Below are positions 1 to 9,159 of a stretch of 64,000 nt of DNA, in pieces. Origin of the DNA: Marinoscillum sp965229915 (GTDB taxonomy: Bacteria > Bacteroidota > Bacteroidia > Cytophagales > Cyclobacteriaceae); the NCBI RefSeq assembly GCF_965229915.1, contig NZ_CBDDJZ010000001.1, forward strand, positions 1,302,001-1,366,000. Direction: 5' to 3'. The notes under the pieces were generated by a model that did no database searches, was not told the origin of the DNA, and saw nothing but the letters and a program-made list of their open reading frames with translations. Each line of letters starts with the position of its first letter. Position 1 is the first letter of the stretch. The translations under genes were made by a program, and so were the position numbers.

Positions 1-1857
1 ACCTCATGCATCTATATGGATCAAACTGGAGTACTCTGGATAGGAACTTTTGATGGAATGATCTTTAAGTACGAAAATGGGCAGCTGTCGCAAATCAATA
101 TTCAGCAAGGAAATGGCATCCACACCATCACAGAAATAGGTAATAAAATCTGGATAGGCACTACCCAGGGACTTGTTATCCTTTCGGGCGATGAACACCA
201 GCTAATTACCAAACAGGATGGACTACCTCCGGGAGCCATTCGAAGTATCTATCAGGACCAGGAAGGAACAATCTGGATGGGGAGTTATGGAGGCGGGATG
301 ACCCGGATCAATGGAGAGGACACCACCATAATCAACACTGAATCGGGCCTATCCGAAAACATCATCTCCAGAATTCATGAAGACCGTCATGGACGCATGT
401 GGATGCTGGGGAATCTGGGCTTGTTCATGACATCAAAGCAGATGCTCAATGACTATGCGGCTGGCCACATCAACTACGTCTCCTGTCTAAACCTCTCGGG
501 GGCAGATGGGATGAAAGAAGGCAATGGCCCAGGCATGATTGCCAGGAGTGCTGATGGGCTGACATGGTGGCCGACCATCGACGGAATAGCCACCATCAAC
601 ACCGACGACTTTACCATAGATAGCTCCAGTGTACACATCAACATCCAGGGGATTAAAAGCAAGAATACACTCCTTGCGATTGCTAAAGAAATAAGTCTAA
701 ATGAGTCCCAACGAGATTTTGAAATCTCCTTTACTGGTATCAACTACCATTCTCCTGACCGATTGCAGTATCAGCACATACTAGAAGGATATGATGAGGA
801 TTGGATCCGAGACGGGCATAAACGAAACATCACCTATACCAACCTGCCTCCTGGCGAGTATACACTAAAGATACAAGCCGCCAACCAACATCATATCTGG
901 AGTCGGGACATTAAAAGCATCGGCATCATAGTGAAGCCTAAGTGGTGGGAAAGACAGTGGGTTCAGATCCTTTTGGCATTTTCGCTAGTAATAATAGCAC
1001 TCTTACTCATCCATTGGCAAACTTCCAGCCTGGTGAGAAGAAAGAAATTACTACAGATACAGGTGGATTTGAGAACCAAGCAACTTGAGATCAAAAACCG
1101 CGAACTCAAAGCAGGTCACCAGCAACTGAAACAGACCATTGAAGAGCTCAAGCAAACCCAGGGTCAGCTGATCCAATCAGAAAAAATGGCCTCTCTGGGA
1201 GTGCTTGCCGCTGGGGTGGCCCATGAAATCAACAATCCGCTAAACTTCATTCGTGGAGGGATGTTTTCTGTATTTGATTACCTGGAAGAAAAAAACAAAA
1301 CGCTGGACCAGGAACTCCTCAACTATAAAAAGACCATAGAGGAAGGTATCAACAGAACCTCCAACATTGTAAAAAGTCTGAATCAATTCAGTCGCAAAGG
1401 CCAATCGATGCAGGAGACCTGCCGGATCAATGAAATATTGGACAGTTGTCTGGTGATGCTAAACAATTTATTAAAAGACCGTATAGAAGTAATCAAAGAT
1501 TACAGTTCACTGACACCTATTCACGGCAATGTTGGCAACCTCTTTCAGGTATTTCTCAATCTCCTGACCAATGCCTGTCATGCTATTGAAAGAGAGGGTA
1601 CCATTACTATTAAAACCCGAATGCGCAATCAACACATCAGCGTTTTCATATCTGATAACGGAGTTGGGATCCCTAAAGAGAACCTCTCCAAGGTGATGGA
1701 TCCATTTTTCACCACCAAGCCTCCAGGCGCCGGAACCGGCCTGGGACTATCTATTACCTATGAGATCATCCAAAACCATCGGGGACATATTTCAGTAGAC
1801 TCAAAACCGGGCAAGGGAACTACCTTTGTCATTACCTTTCCGATTGCATCCATATAA
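1..1857 (+). CDS. Beta-propeller sensor histidine kinase, 5' truncated by window edge
   Basis: The reading frame is open from base 1, so the first in-frame ATG (16) is probably internal and the true start lies outside the window. In order it shows two-component propeller blades (repeated LWIGT, IWIGT, IWMGS motifs), a Y_Y_Y domain ending near residue 305, one membrane helix near residues 313-333, a coiled-coil linker, a HisKA H-box (GVAHEINNPLNFI) and a HATPase with N-box (LLTNACHAI) and G-boxes (SDNGVGIP, GTGLGLS). It should sense a periplasmic ligand and autophosphorylate in the cytoplasm. It ends right after the ATPase, with no receiver and no DNA-binding domain, so it is a plain kinase and not a hybrid HTCS regulator. 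No response regulator is seen downstream, so the partner may lie upstream. Confidence 0.9.
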   Translation, partial: TSCIYMDQTGVLWIGTFDGMIFKYENGQLSQINIQQGNGIHTITEIGNKIWIGTTQGLVILSGDEHQLITKQDGLPPGAIRSIYQDQEGTIWMGSYGGGMTRINGEDTTIINTESGLSENIISRIHEDRHGRMWMLGNLGLFMTSKQMLNDYAAGHINYVSCLNLSGADGMKEGNGPGMIARSADGLTWWPTIDGIATINTDDFTIDSSSVHINIQGIKSKNTLLAIAKEISLNESQRDFEISFTGINYHSPDRLQYQHILEGYDEDWIRDGHKRNITYTNLPPGEYTLKIQAANQHHIWSRDIKSIGIIVKPKWWERQWVQILLAFSLVIIALLLIHWQTSSLVRRKKLLQIQVDLRTKQLEIKNRELKAGHQQLKQTIEELKQTQGQLIQSEKMASLGVLAAGVAHEINNPLNFIRGGMFSVFDYLEEKNKTLDQELLNYKKTIEEGINRTSNIVKSLNQFSRKGQSMQETCRINEILDSCLVMLNNLLKDRIEVIKDYSSLTPIHGNVGNLFQVFLNLLTNACHAIEREGTITIKTRMRNQHISVFISDNGVGIPKENLSKVMDPFFTTKPPGAGTGLGLSITYEIIQNHRGHISVDSKPGKGTTFVITFPIASI

Positions 1858-1902
1858 TCATCAACCTTAGATATAAGAATAGAATTTGGAGGTGGAAGTT
1901 AT

Positions 1903-2634
1903 CTAAAAGCCGGCAAGATTGACGATTTCAGCAACGTCTAGATTACTCAGCTGCAGGATATCATAATTTGAATTCTTCAGGGCCTCCTCTATCAAATATT
2001 TTCCAGCACGATAGCCGATGTATTGCCGGCCATCCGGGTTTGTCCCCGAAACCCAGTGGGAGTAATTAGCTCCATCTGGCAAAGCCATAATATCCAGTAC
2101 CCATTCATCGACATTCGGTGGGTAGGCATTAGCTGACTTAATTTGATGAGTGTACTGCTCAGCAAAAACAACTGCAAGACCTTCATTGACTGCTGCCGAT
2201 AAAATACTGCTTGACAAATGGCTATTGGCCATGGTCCACCCGTGAGCTATATGATGCAGTTCGTGATAAATGACATTGGCCAGTCCGTCACGTACTGCTG
2301 CCAATATTCCACCAGGATAAGAAGTGGAGATCATAATCACCAACTCACCCTTCGGATCATTACTATCAGCTCTTCCAGTGACACCAAATACTGTTGACAG
2401 GTCGTTGGGCACCAACTTCACCTGGATAATAATTGAGTTCGGCAAAGTAGGTAATAAGTTTCTGAGTTCATTTGAGTAAGCATTTATTGCACTGTCAATA
2501 ACGTGTCGCTCTTGGACACCAAGTAGATCTGACTCTGGATAATGAATGGTAACAGCTTCTTGATCCTGGCCCATCGCTGGAAATGAGACAATTAGCAGGC
2601 TCACTAAATAGGGAATGACTAACAAAGTTTTCAT
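1903..2634 (-). CDS. Exported DUF2268-like putative zinc metallopeptidase
   Basis: I place the start at 2634 because this Met begins a signal peptide (MKTLLVIPYLVSLLIV...) that an upstream Met at 2688 would bury. The protein is about 243 residues. A HELHH motif is followed about 25 residues later by NEGLA, the HExxH...E arrangement of predicted zinc peptidases related to DUF2268, so the His and Glu residues are likely metal ligands. Substrate is unknown. It lies downstream of and co-directional with the dehydrogenase/DUF4386 pair, about 60 bases away, and could be in the same transcript. The family assignment rests on the motif only. Confidence 0.6.
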   Translation of the reverse strand: MKTLLVIPYLVSLLIVSFPAMGQDQEAVTIHYPESDLLGVQERHVIDSAINAYSNELRNLLPTLPNSIIIQVKLVPNDLSTVFGVTGRADSNDPKGELVIMISTSYPGGILAAVRDGLANVIYHELHHIAHGWTMANSHLSSSILSAAVNEGLAVVFAEQYTHQIKSANAYPPNVDEWVLDIMALPDGANYSHWVSGTNPDGRQYIGYRAGKYLIEEALKNSNYDILQLSNLDVAEIVNLAGF

Positions 2635-2696
2635 GAGGATTTGAAATTTACGTGAAGAGATAGCTGTGCCGGTATGTATCTCCGACATAGCTGCTT

Positions 2697-3653
2697 TTAT
2701 ATGGAGATCACCAGCTTACCTTCAGCACTTCCGTCCCCAATCACCCCTAGTGCCTCGGGCACGTCATCTAGCGTGAAGATCTGCTGAATAACAGGTTTGA
2801 TGAACCCTTCCTCAGCCATCTTGGAGATAGTTTGCAAATCCGCACTAGTGGTGCTTGCCATCAGATTGGTAAACTTCTTTCCATTAGCCAGGGACAACCA
2901 GGGACCCAAAAACAGTGCACCCATGGAAAAGGCACAACTTACATAAGTACCACCATCCTTCAAAACCCCGCTAATTGCTCGAATGGAATGATTCCCAACC
3001 ACATCGAAGATCAAATCATATCGACTTTTACCTTCCGTAAAATCAAATTCCTTGTAGTCCAGAATACGGTCTGCTCCCTGATTCCAGGCTAGCTCCACTT
3101 TGCTGGTGCTACAGACCGCTGTTACTTCTGCATCAAAGTATTTGGCAATTTGTATGGCAAAACCTCCTACTCCACCGGAAGCACCATTAATCAAAACTTT
3201 TTGATCCTTTCGGATTCCTCCTTTTGAGCGCAATCCCTGCAAGGCAGTGACGGCCGCCATGGGTAAAGCAGCGGTTTCTTCATAGGTAAGATTGGATGGT
3301 TTCCTGGCCAAGTGGCTTTCATCCGTAGTGACGTATTCGGCAAACCCACCAAAACCAGTGGCAGAAAGTTCTCCAAATACCTCATCGCCTACTTTGAATT
3401 GGGACACCTCCGCTCCTACTCGTTCTACCACTCCTACTACATCAGCTCCGAGCGTTTTGTATTTCGGACGAAACATCCCGGCCATCATTCGGATTGGAAA
3501 TGGCTCACCTGTTAATAGGTGCCAATCTGCCTTGTTGACGGATGCAGCCAATATTTTAACCAGCACTTCTTTTGGTCCTGGATTGGGACGTTCGATCTCT
3601 CGGAGCATCATTTGCTCCGGTCCTCCATATTGTTCGTAGACTATCGCTTTCAT
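2697..3653 (-). CDS. NAD(P)-dependent medium-chain dehydrogenase / quinone-oxidoreductase family
   Basis: A 318-residue MDR-family protein. The N-terminal GroES-like fold carries GADVVGVVERVG, and the Rossmann domain carries the nucleotide-binding NGASGGVGGFAIQIAKY. No structural zinc Cys cluster is visible, which fits the zinc-independent quinone oxidoreductase/enoyl reductase branch. It probably reduces a quinone or an alpha,beta-unsaturated carbonyl with NADPH in the cytoplasm. Its start overlaps the stop of the DUF4386 gene by 4 bases (ATGA), so the two are translationally coupled. A second member of the family is at 49730-50704. Confidence 0.85.
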   Translation of the reverse strand: MKAIVYEQYGGPEQMMLREIERPNPGPKEVLVKILAASVNKADWHLLTGEPFPIRMMAGMFRPKYKTLGADVVGVVERVGAEVSQFKVGDEVFGELSATGFGGFAEYVTTDESHLARKPSNLTYEETAALPMAAVTALQGLRSKGGIRKDQKVLINGASGGVGGFAIQIAKYFDAEVTAVCSTSKVELAWNQGADRILDYKEFDFTEGKSRYDLIFDVVGNHSIRAISGVLKDGGTYVSCAFSMGALFLGPWLSLANGKKFTNLMASTTSADLQTISKMAEEGFIKPVIQQIFTLDDVPEALGVIGDGSAEGKLVISI

Positions 3654-4378
3654 TGGTTTTCAGTTTTAGGGTTAGACTTTACTCCTTTGATGAGCAGGTA
3701 AAGCGTCAACTCCACCTCTCCCAGTGCGGCAGATAAGCCCACGACCCAGGCCAGCCACACTTCATTACCGGGAAATAAAAAATCGCCAAATGTTTCCATC
3801 AGATAGCCTACTCCAGCTATCATCATGGCCACTCCGAAAAAGACGGGCATCAGTCTGGATCTGGTCAGTTGAAACCCCAGAAGTAGACAGTGAACTCCAA
3901 AGAACCCTCCGGCAAGTAAATAGCCATAACGGTGTGCATTCATGAACCATAGACTCAATGTTTGTATCTCGATCACTTCAAACCCGGTCATCATTTCCAT
4001 ACCAGCCAGCACATCCAGGGCCATGTAGTGATTCAATAAGTTGATGGCTCCAATAGCCGGGTGTGCCAGCAACCTCAGTGACGAGGAAACTAGGGCGAGC
4101 GTCTTGCCATAGGGCTTTAACATTTGATAAAACATCACGGAGATCACCGCATCTAGAATGAAGGCAATGAGGTCGGAGACTAACCCAAGTCTGAAGAGAC
4201 CAGAGTTTTCCATGATATTGGTAGCCGTAGCTACTGCATCTCCCGGGATGTACAGGTTGGCACGAACGTACCCTTGACTAAATCCAGCACATACGATGAC
4301 TACCAGATACATCAAACCGGTCAGTCGTGCTTCTTTTGTTATTGATTTTGTGTTAAAGCTTGATAGATGTCGTTTCAT
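3650..4378 (-). CDS. DUF4386 multi-pass membrane protein
   Basis: A 242-residue protein of about six hydrophobic segments beginning with a short basic N-terminus and GLMYLVVIVCAGFSQGYVR, the usual start of DUF4386 proteins. Internal features such as LLNHYMALDVL and a long C-terminal pair of helices agree with the family. Function is unknown for the family. It is the first gene of a coupled pair with the dehydrogenase (4-base overlap) and is preceded by about 100 bases separating it from the AraC regulator, which reads the same way and may control it. Confidence 0.75.
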   Translation of the reverse strand: MKRHLSSFNTKSITKEARLTGLMYLVVIVCAGFSQGYVRANLYIPGDAVATATNIMENSGLFRLGLVSDLIAFILDAVISVMFYQMLKPYGKTLALVSSSLRLLAHPAIGAINLLNHYMALDVLAGMEMMTGFEVIEIQTLSLWFMNAHRYGYLLAGGFFGVHCLLLGFQLTRSRLMPVFFGVAMMIAGVGYLMETFGDFLFPGNEVWLAWVVGLSAALGEVELTLYLLIKGVKSNPKTENQ

Positions 4379-4479
4379 TTTACTTCCAGTTTAAATTCTG
4401 AAGTAAAATTGATCTGAAGACTTACCTATTTCTTGACCCAATGTGCCAATCCCTTGACACTTGAGGCCAAATACCAGAA

Positions 4480-5466
4480 TTAGAGGTTTTTTCGGTAGTC
4501 CGCTGGTGATTGATCTGTCCAGCGCTTGAAAGCCCGATTGAAGGCGCTCTGTTCAGAAAAACCCGTCTGAAAAGCGATCTCTGCCATGGATTGGGAGGTA
4601 TTTCGGATGAGAGTCATGGCAACCTCCTTTTGGATCTTCTGAACATATTCCCGAAAGGAAATACCTTTTTCTGAAAGCCTCCGCTTGAGTGTACGGGGAC
4701 TCATACCCAAAAACTCACTAACCTGTACAAGACTCGGAATGCCACTAGGTAATGCCTGCTCAATAAGCTGATGAATCTCCCCTATAAGCTGGTCAGAGTT
4801 GGCATGAATGCCTCGTTTCTCTTCATCCATGCGCTCCAGCAAATAGGCATTGATGGTGCGATCTGCTTTGAGAGTCTGAATGGACAAGTCTGAAGTTTTA
4901 AACTTTAGCGAAGATACTGGCTGGTTAAAGCGTACATCACATTGAAAAAAGTCTTCAAATGCTGCTGGATTTGCTGGCGAATGTTGATAGCATACCTCCA
5001 TGGGACGAATGGCTTGACCTGTAATTTCATGAAGGATATTGGTGAGCATTACCAGGCTTACCTCGTTAGCTATTTCCACACCTCTACGATGAGCCGGACG
5101 ATCCAAATTAATAGAGGTGCATCCTTGCTGCTCTTCAAGTTTGATGCTGCCATGGTCGGTGACCAACACCATAAACCTGACCAACCGATCAAAGACATCT
5201 CGCGCTTGCCAGCTGGTTTTCCAGGACATGCCGAGCGTGCCATAATCATCCGAATCCAGCTGCTTGCCTTGTCTTACCGCAAATCCCGGAGCGAGTTGTG
5301 CATCAGCAGCTTCATAGGTGTCAAAAAGCAGATCAATAGGAATGTACTTGGCACCGCCCTGAAGCTCACTCGACCCATTATGACCATCAAATACCGTAGC
5401 ATCCAACCCTTCCGAGAGAGCGAGCTTCTTGGCTTTGTGATAAATACTACTGCTGACAAAAGGCAT
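4480..5466 (-). CDS. AraC-family transcriptional regulator with arabinose-operon-type N-domain
   Basis: The C-terminal 100 residues hold two helix-turn-helix motifs typical of AraC proteins (VSEFLGMSPRTLKRRLSEKG and MAEIAFQTGFSEQSAFNRAFKRW). The N-terminal part resembles the Arabinose_bd domain of OruR/ArgR-like regulators (QLDSDDYGTLGMSWKT). I choose the Met at 5466 (MPFVSSSIYHK), since upstream residues to 5535 look like leader. Length of about 328 residues is normal for this branch. It is divergent from the serine hydrolase at 5888 and co-directional with the DUF4386/dehydrogenase pair, so either set could be its target. The ligand is unknown. Confidence 0.85.
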   Translation of the reverse strand: MPFVSSSIYHKAKKLALSEGLDATVFDGHNGSSELQGGAKYIPIDLLFDTYEAADAQLAPGFAVRQGKQLDSDDYGTLGMSWKTSWQARDVFDRLVRFMVLVTDHGSIKLEEQQGCTSINLDRPAHRRGVEIANEVSLVMLTNILHEITGQAIRPMEVCYQHSPANPAAFEDFFQCDVRFNQPVSSLKFKTSDLSIQTLKADRTINAYLLERMDEEKRGIHANSDQLIGEIHQLIEQALPSGIPSLVQVSEFLGMSPRTLKRRLSEKGISFREYVQKIQKEVAMTLIRNTSQSMAEIAFQTGFSEQSAFNRAFKRWTDQSPADYRKNL

Positions 5467-5887
5467 GCTACGGCTAGATGATCGTTTCTGCCAATGAAAA
5501 TAAGAAATTTGAAACAAAGTCTTATCATGCCACAAGATGCATCAACTTCCTTTTGCAGGTGATCCCATAGGTCATTACCCAGGTGTAGTCGACTAAGCGA
5601 ATCTGACAACTGTTCCTATTTGAATCGATCTCCTGCATCCTAAATTCAGTATTTCTGGAGGCGATGCTTATCTAGCTTACCTCAGCACAAAAACCTATAA
5701 GGTTATGGCGCTAAGTTTTCCTGTTGAATTTCTAGAAGGAATGTGCTGCTGCTTCATAAATGATATGTATGAAGCATAGTTTCTATTGCATCTTCAAAAT
5801 TGATAGCATTCGCCACATAGCTTATAACAGTACCTGAAATCAGCGAGCCACCTTTGTAGCTGATTAAAAACTTAACAATCCAACAAA
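5467..5887. other. Divergent intergenic region, AraC gene / serine hydrolase
   Basis: About 420 bases with no convincing gene. It must hold the promoters of the AraC gene (leftwards) and the serine hydrolase (rightwards). The only sharp signal I see is the -7-like box at 5849-5860. No clear long palindrome was found. Confidence 0.5.
5849..5860 (+). promoter_or_regulatory. Candidate Bacteroidota -7 promoter box
   Basis: The 12-mer CACCTTTGTAGC lies 28 bases before the serine hydrolase ATG. The identical 12-mer lies 23 bases before the VOC gene at 8684. The TTTG core fits the Bacteroidota -7 consensus TAnnTTTG. I see no matching -33 TTTG at the usual distance, so the call is tentative. Confidence 0.4.
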
Positions 5888-6907
5888 ATGAAAAAGCGAT
5901 TTACACCAATTTCATCCGTTGCATTTGCTTGTATTACGGTCATTTTATCTGGCTGTGCCTTTGGTCTACAGCCTTTGCCAAACACTGTCCAAGAGCAACT
6001 AAATGATGCAGTGGCTCAGGGTATGGATGGTGTCATCGTCTGTATCAATCGGCCAGATGACATCCAGCTGTACGCTGCGGGGTGGAAAAACCGTGAAGAC
6101 CAGATTCCTGCAGACCCACAGGCTTTGTTCAAGATTGCAAGTATCAGCAAGCTATACATCGCGGCTGCTACCACACGATTGGTTGCTGATGAGAAATTAT
6201 CACTGGACAAAACGCTGGCAGAGTATATCCCAGAAGTAACTGGTCGCATTGAATATGCGGATCAGATTACTCTGAAGATGATGCTCCAGCACCGAAGCGG
6301 CATATTGGATTACAGTTCTGAACCAGAAGTTGCCGGCGAAACATTTGATGATTACCTCTCCTTCGCTGCTCGTATTTATAACAAATCAGCGGTATTTGAG
6401 CCTAACAAAAAGTATCGGTATTCTAACACCAACTATCTGTTAATCGGAGAAATCCTTGACCGGACATTGGGCTACTCTCATCATACCTATATCCAAGACG
6501 AGCTGTTGACTCCACTTGGTTTGAGTCATACGTACAACATCCCAGCCGATGTAGCCATGGAAGAGCTGATGAGTGGTTACCTGAAAGGTTGGGAACCTGA
6601 TGTAAAGGACTGGGAATTTCCCCTACCTGGTGGATCCATGATCGCTACTGCCGAAGATGTGAGTGTCTTTTTAAGAGCACTCATCGATGGAAGCCTGCTT
6701 TCGCCTGAGGAGCAGACTATTTACACGTCCGTCTACCCTTACGAACATACCGGATGGTTGCCCGGCTACACCAGCATCGCTCGCTACCATCCAGACATAG
6801 ACGCGGTAGTAGTCCAGTTTGTCAGTACCAGCGGCAAAGAAATCTACTGGCTCGAACTCAAAAGACTCTACAAGCGCATTGTCCGAATCATCGAAATGAA
6901 CCACTAA
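5888..6907 (+). CDS. Serine hydrolase lipoprotein, class C beta-lactamase/DD-peptidase family
   Basis: A 339-residue protein with a lipoprotein signal (ILSGC, Cys near residue 22). The family's catalytic motifs are all present: SxxK as SISK in FKIASISKLY, YxN as YSN in YRYSNTNYLL, and the third motif HTG in YEHTGWLPG. The Ser should be the acylated nucleophile and Lys and Tyr the bases. Such proteins act as esterases, DD-peptidases or D-aminopeptidases, and true beta-lactamase activity cannot be inferred. It is closely similar to the gene at 7519, so the pair is a local duplication with a small barrel protein between them. Confidence 0.88.
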   Translation: MKKRFTPISSVAFACITVILSGCAFGLQPLPNTVQEQLNDAVAQGMDGVIVCINRPDDIQLYAAGWKNREDQIPADPQALFKIASISKLYIAAATTRLVADEKLSLDKTLAEYIPEVTGRIEYADQITLKMMLQHRSGILDYSSEPEVAGETFDDYLSFAARIYNKSAVFEPNKKYRYSNTNYLLIGEILDRTLGYSHHTYIQDELLTPLGLSHTYNIPADVAMEELMSGYLKGWEPDVKDWEFPLPGGSMIATAEDVSVFLRALIDGSLLSPEEQTIYTSVYPYEHTGWLPGYTSIARYHPDIDAVVVQFVSTSGKEIYWLELKRLYKRIVRIIEMNH

Positions 6908-6922
6908 CCACAAAATCAGATC

Positions 6923-7474
6923 ATGATACGATTCATACTAATCATTCAAATACTTTTATTTCCGGTGATGCTTCAAGCACAAATAAGTGATGTGGACAAC
7001 ACAGGTAAATTGGGTGCTAGTTTAAATACTTGTTTTATTGGAGAACTTGGTGCCGTTCAAGCTACACCAAGTCTGGCTTATTTGAAGGGTAACAATCAGT
7101 TCGAACTAGGACTTGGTTTCAATCCTTTTGATCGGTCAGACCAGACATTACTCAGTGGAGATATCAACTACAAATACTTCCCTAATGGAACAACAAGGAA
7201 ATTCAACCTCTATTTCGTCACGCAACTGGCCATTGTTCACAATCAACGAAACACCTACTACCGAGCCACCTACAACTACCTGTTTCTGAATGCTGGGTAT
7301 GGTTTTCAAATCAAACTCTTTGAAAGTGCTTTCCTGGGCACTAATGTTAAAATCGGTACATTCACCTATAACAAATCCTCCGAAAACCCCTATGAGGGGT
7401 TTCATTCAACAGACTTTTTTGATGAAACGGGAGTGAATCTAGAATTTCAATTACACCTTAATTATTACTTTTAA
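6923..7474 (+). CDS. Small exported beta-barrel-like protein
   Basis: A 183-residue protein with a signal peptide (MIRFILIIQILLFPVMLQA) followed by alternating aromatic/polar strands such as QFELGLGFNPF and FLNAGYGFQIKLF. It ends in an aromatic residue (LNYYF), the common signature of outer-membrane barrels. It sits 15 bases after one serine hydrolase and 44 before its paralogue, so the three are probably one transcript. No named family is recognised. Confidence 0.65.
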   Translation: MIRFILIIQILLFPVMLQAQISDVDNTGKLGASLNTCFIGELGAVQATPSLAYLKGNNQFELGLGFNPFDRSDQTLLSGDINYKYFPNGTTRKFNLYFVTQLAIVHNQRNTYYRATYNYLFLNAGYGFQIKLFESAFLGTNVKIGTFTYNKSSENPYEGFHSTDFFDETGVNLEFQLHLNYYF

Positions 7475-7518
7475 ACGACCTCTTTACTTCAGATAACCAC
7501 TATTAAACCTACATAACC

Positions 7519-8553
7519 ATGACCTCTCGAAAAACCATTGTTGTTAGAATACTGCTGTTTGTTGGAACCGCCATTTCCTTATTTTTTGTCCCATGGCTGC
7601 TGGTGAAAGCATGGATACTGCCACTACCAGATACCGTCCAGGAGCAGGCAGATGAAGCCATTGGTCATGGATTTGACGGAATCATCGTTTACGTAGATCA
7701 AGCTGATCAACCACCTCAGTATTTTGCTTCCGGCTGGCATGATCGAGATGCCAAGATACCCGCCAAACCTGATGCACTGTTTAAGATTGCCAGTATCAGC
7801 AAGCTCTACGATGCGGTAGCGGTCACCAAACTGGTGAGTGCCGGACGACTTTCTCTGGATAAAACCATAGCGGAGTATTTGCCAGAACTGGTCGGAAAAA
7901 TCGAAAACACAGACAAAATTACCTTGAGGTTACTGGTTCAGCATAGAAGTGGCATTCCTAACTTTACGGATGCTCCAGGTTTTTGGGCTTCCCCGACGGA
8001 AACGTTCGAAGAAAGCCTGGCCTTGATTGCGGGCATGCCCGCCAACTTCGAACCTGGTGAAGACTATGAGTATTGCAACACCAACTACCTGCTAATCAAT
8101 AAGATCATGGATGATGAGCTGGGCTATGGTAACTTTCAATTCATCAAAGAGGAAATTCTAGTACCGCTAGATCTCAAAAACACCTTCGGTTCACTAATTG
8201 ATGTGAATATAGATGAGGTGATGAGCGGCTATCATGTCGGGTATCCGCATGACTTAAAAGGCAATGATCATGGCATGCATGCCACGGCAGAAGATGTGGG
8301 AACCTTCCTAAGAGCGCTGAATACAGGCTCTTTCTTTACTCCCGAAGAGCAAGAGATTTATTCTTCCATCTATGAATACAAGCATGCCGGTTGGGTTCCG
8401 GGTTACCAAAGCTTTGCGGAATATTACGAAGACATTGATGTAGTGGTGGTTGCATTTTACAGCACTACAGACCCTGACCTTTACAATTGGAACTTGTCTG
8501 AAATCATCAACAGTAGAATCGTCAAAATATTGAGAGAGCAAGAGAGCTCATGA
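7519..8553 (+). CDS. Membrane-anchored serine hydrolase, paralogue of the gene at 5888
   Basis: A 344-residue class C beta-lactamase-like protein. It keeps SISK (FKIASISKLY), YCN in place of YSN, and HAG (KHAGWVPG) as the third motif. The N-terminus (LLFVGTAISLFFVPWLLVKAW) is an uncleaved membrane anchor with no lipobox Cys, unlike the lipoprotein paralogue. The two proteins can be aligned along their length from LPxTVQEQ onwards. Different anchoring suggests they sit in different membranes, with the catalytic domain in the periplasm in both cases. Confidence 0.87.
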   Translation: MTSRKTIVVRILLFVGTAISLFFVPWLLVKAWILPLPDTVQEQADEAIGHGFDGIIVYVDQADQPPQYFASGWHDRDAKIPAKPDALFKIASISKLYDAVAVTKLVSAGRLSLDKTIAEYLPELVGKIENTDKITLRLLVQHRSGIPNFTDAPGFWASPTETFEESLALIAGMPANFEPGEDYEYCNTNYLLINKIMDDELGYGNFQFIKEEILVPLDLKNTFGSLIDVNIDEVMSGYHVGYPHDLKGNDHGMHATAEDVGTFLRALNTGSFFTPEEQEIYSSIYEYKHAGWVPGYQSFAEYYEDIDVVVVAFYSTTDPDLYNWNLSEIINSRIVKILREQESS

Positions 8554-8589
8554 GTCAGCCCGAAACTTTAAAACCATCACCTTCCAATG

Positions 8590-8609
8590 CGAGCTTGTAG
8601 CTCGTAACA
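8590..8609 (+). repeat. Left copy of a 20-base repeat flanking the VOC gene
   Basis: The sequence CGAGCTTGTAGCTCGTAACA begins with a perfect 5-bp hairpin (CGAGC/GCTCG). A near copy is at 9062-9081, in the same orientation on the other side of the VOC gene. Confidence 0.5.
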
Positions 8610-8649
8610 TCTTGATTCTGGTTAAGTACCTTAGTTTGGAAATAAAAAA

Positions 8650-8661
8650 CACCTTTGTAGC
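8650..8661 (+). promoter_or_regulatory. Candidate -7 promoter box of the VOC gene
   Basis: This 12-mer is identical to the one before the serine hydrolase at 5849-5860 (CACCTTTGTAGC) and ends 22 bases before the ATG at 8684. Two independent occurrences at the same distance from a start codon support promoter function. Confidence 0.42.
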
Positions 8662-8683
8662 ATCATCATAAACTGATTTGACC

Positions 8684-9046
8684 ATGAATTTTACCAGATT
8701 AGTTCCTAACGTCTATTATCAAAATATCAATGACGGTATCAAGCTTTTTGTCAACTGTCTTGGATTTAGAATTGGACATGAAGAACTGACATCAAAAGAA
8801 CCATTTTGTGTAATCGAAAGTAACGAGTTCCATCTAATGCTTTTCGAACACAAGGAATTGGCTAAGGAACATCAACCCGAGTTTAGACTTGTGACAAGAA
8901 ACATAGAAGAGGTATTTAATAAGATCAGCTCATCACATCCAGAATATTTGCATCCTAATCTTAGCAAGATTACTCTTCGCCCCTGGGGAGCGAAAGAATT
9001 TGCGTTAAGAGATGGACAAGTATGTCTTATCATTCAACAATGGTGA
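8684..9046 (+). CDS. VOC superfamily (glyoxalase/bleomycin-resistance-like) protein
   Basis: The ATG at 8684 (MNFTRLVPNVYYQN) is preferred over an in-frame TTG six bases earlier. The 121-residue protein has the single-domain VOC pattern: an opening strand, FVNCLGFRIGHEEL, the central ELMLFEH-type strand (here HLMLFEHKEL) and a closing ALRDGQVCLIIQQW. VOC proteins bind a metal and act as dioxygenases, lyases or drug-binding proteins. The metal ligands are not clear here, so no substrate is proposed. It is flanked by a direct repeat pair and has its own promoter box, which gives it the look of an inserted single-gene cassette. Confidence 0.7.
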   Translation: MNFTRLVPNVYYQNINDGIKLFVNCLGFRIGHEELTSKEPFCVIESNEFHLMLFEHKELAKEHQPEFRLVTRNIEEVFNKISSSHPEYLHPNLSKITLRPWGAKEFALRDGQVCLIIQQW

Positions 9047-9061
9047 ATCACCGAGCTGGGT

Positions 9062-9081
9062 CGAGTTTGTAGCTTGTTACA
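9062..9081 (+). repeat. Right copy of the VOC-flanking repeat
   Basis: CGAGTTTGTAGCTTGTTACA matches the left copy at 17 of 20 positions in the same orientation. It lies 16 bases after the VOC stop codon. Confidence 0.5.
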
Positions 9082-9159
9082 CCACGAGCAACATGCTGGC
9101 GGTAGTTGAGGATATTCACCACCCAAATTACGGTAAACCAGATCGTTGGTGGGAGTAAC

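Noticed and set aside
5888..8553. The two serine hydrolases as antibiotic-resistance beta-lactamases
   Set aside because: SxxK, YxN and HxG motifs are shared by esterases and DD-peptidases of the family, and nothing specific to AmpC is visible.
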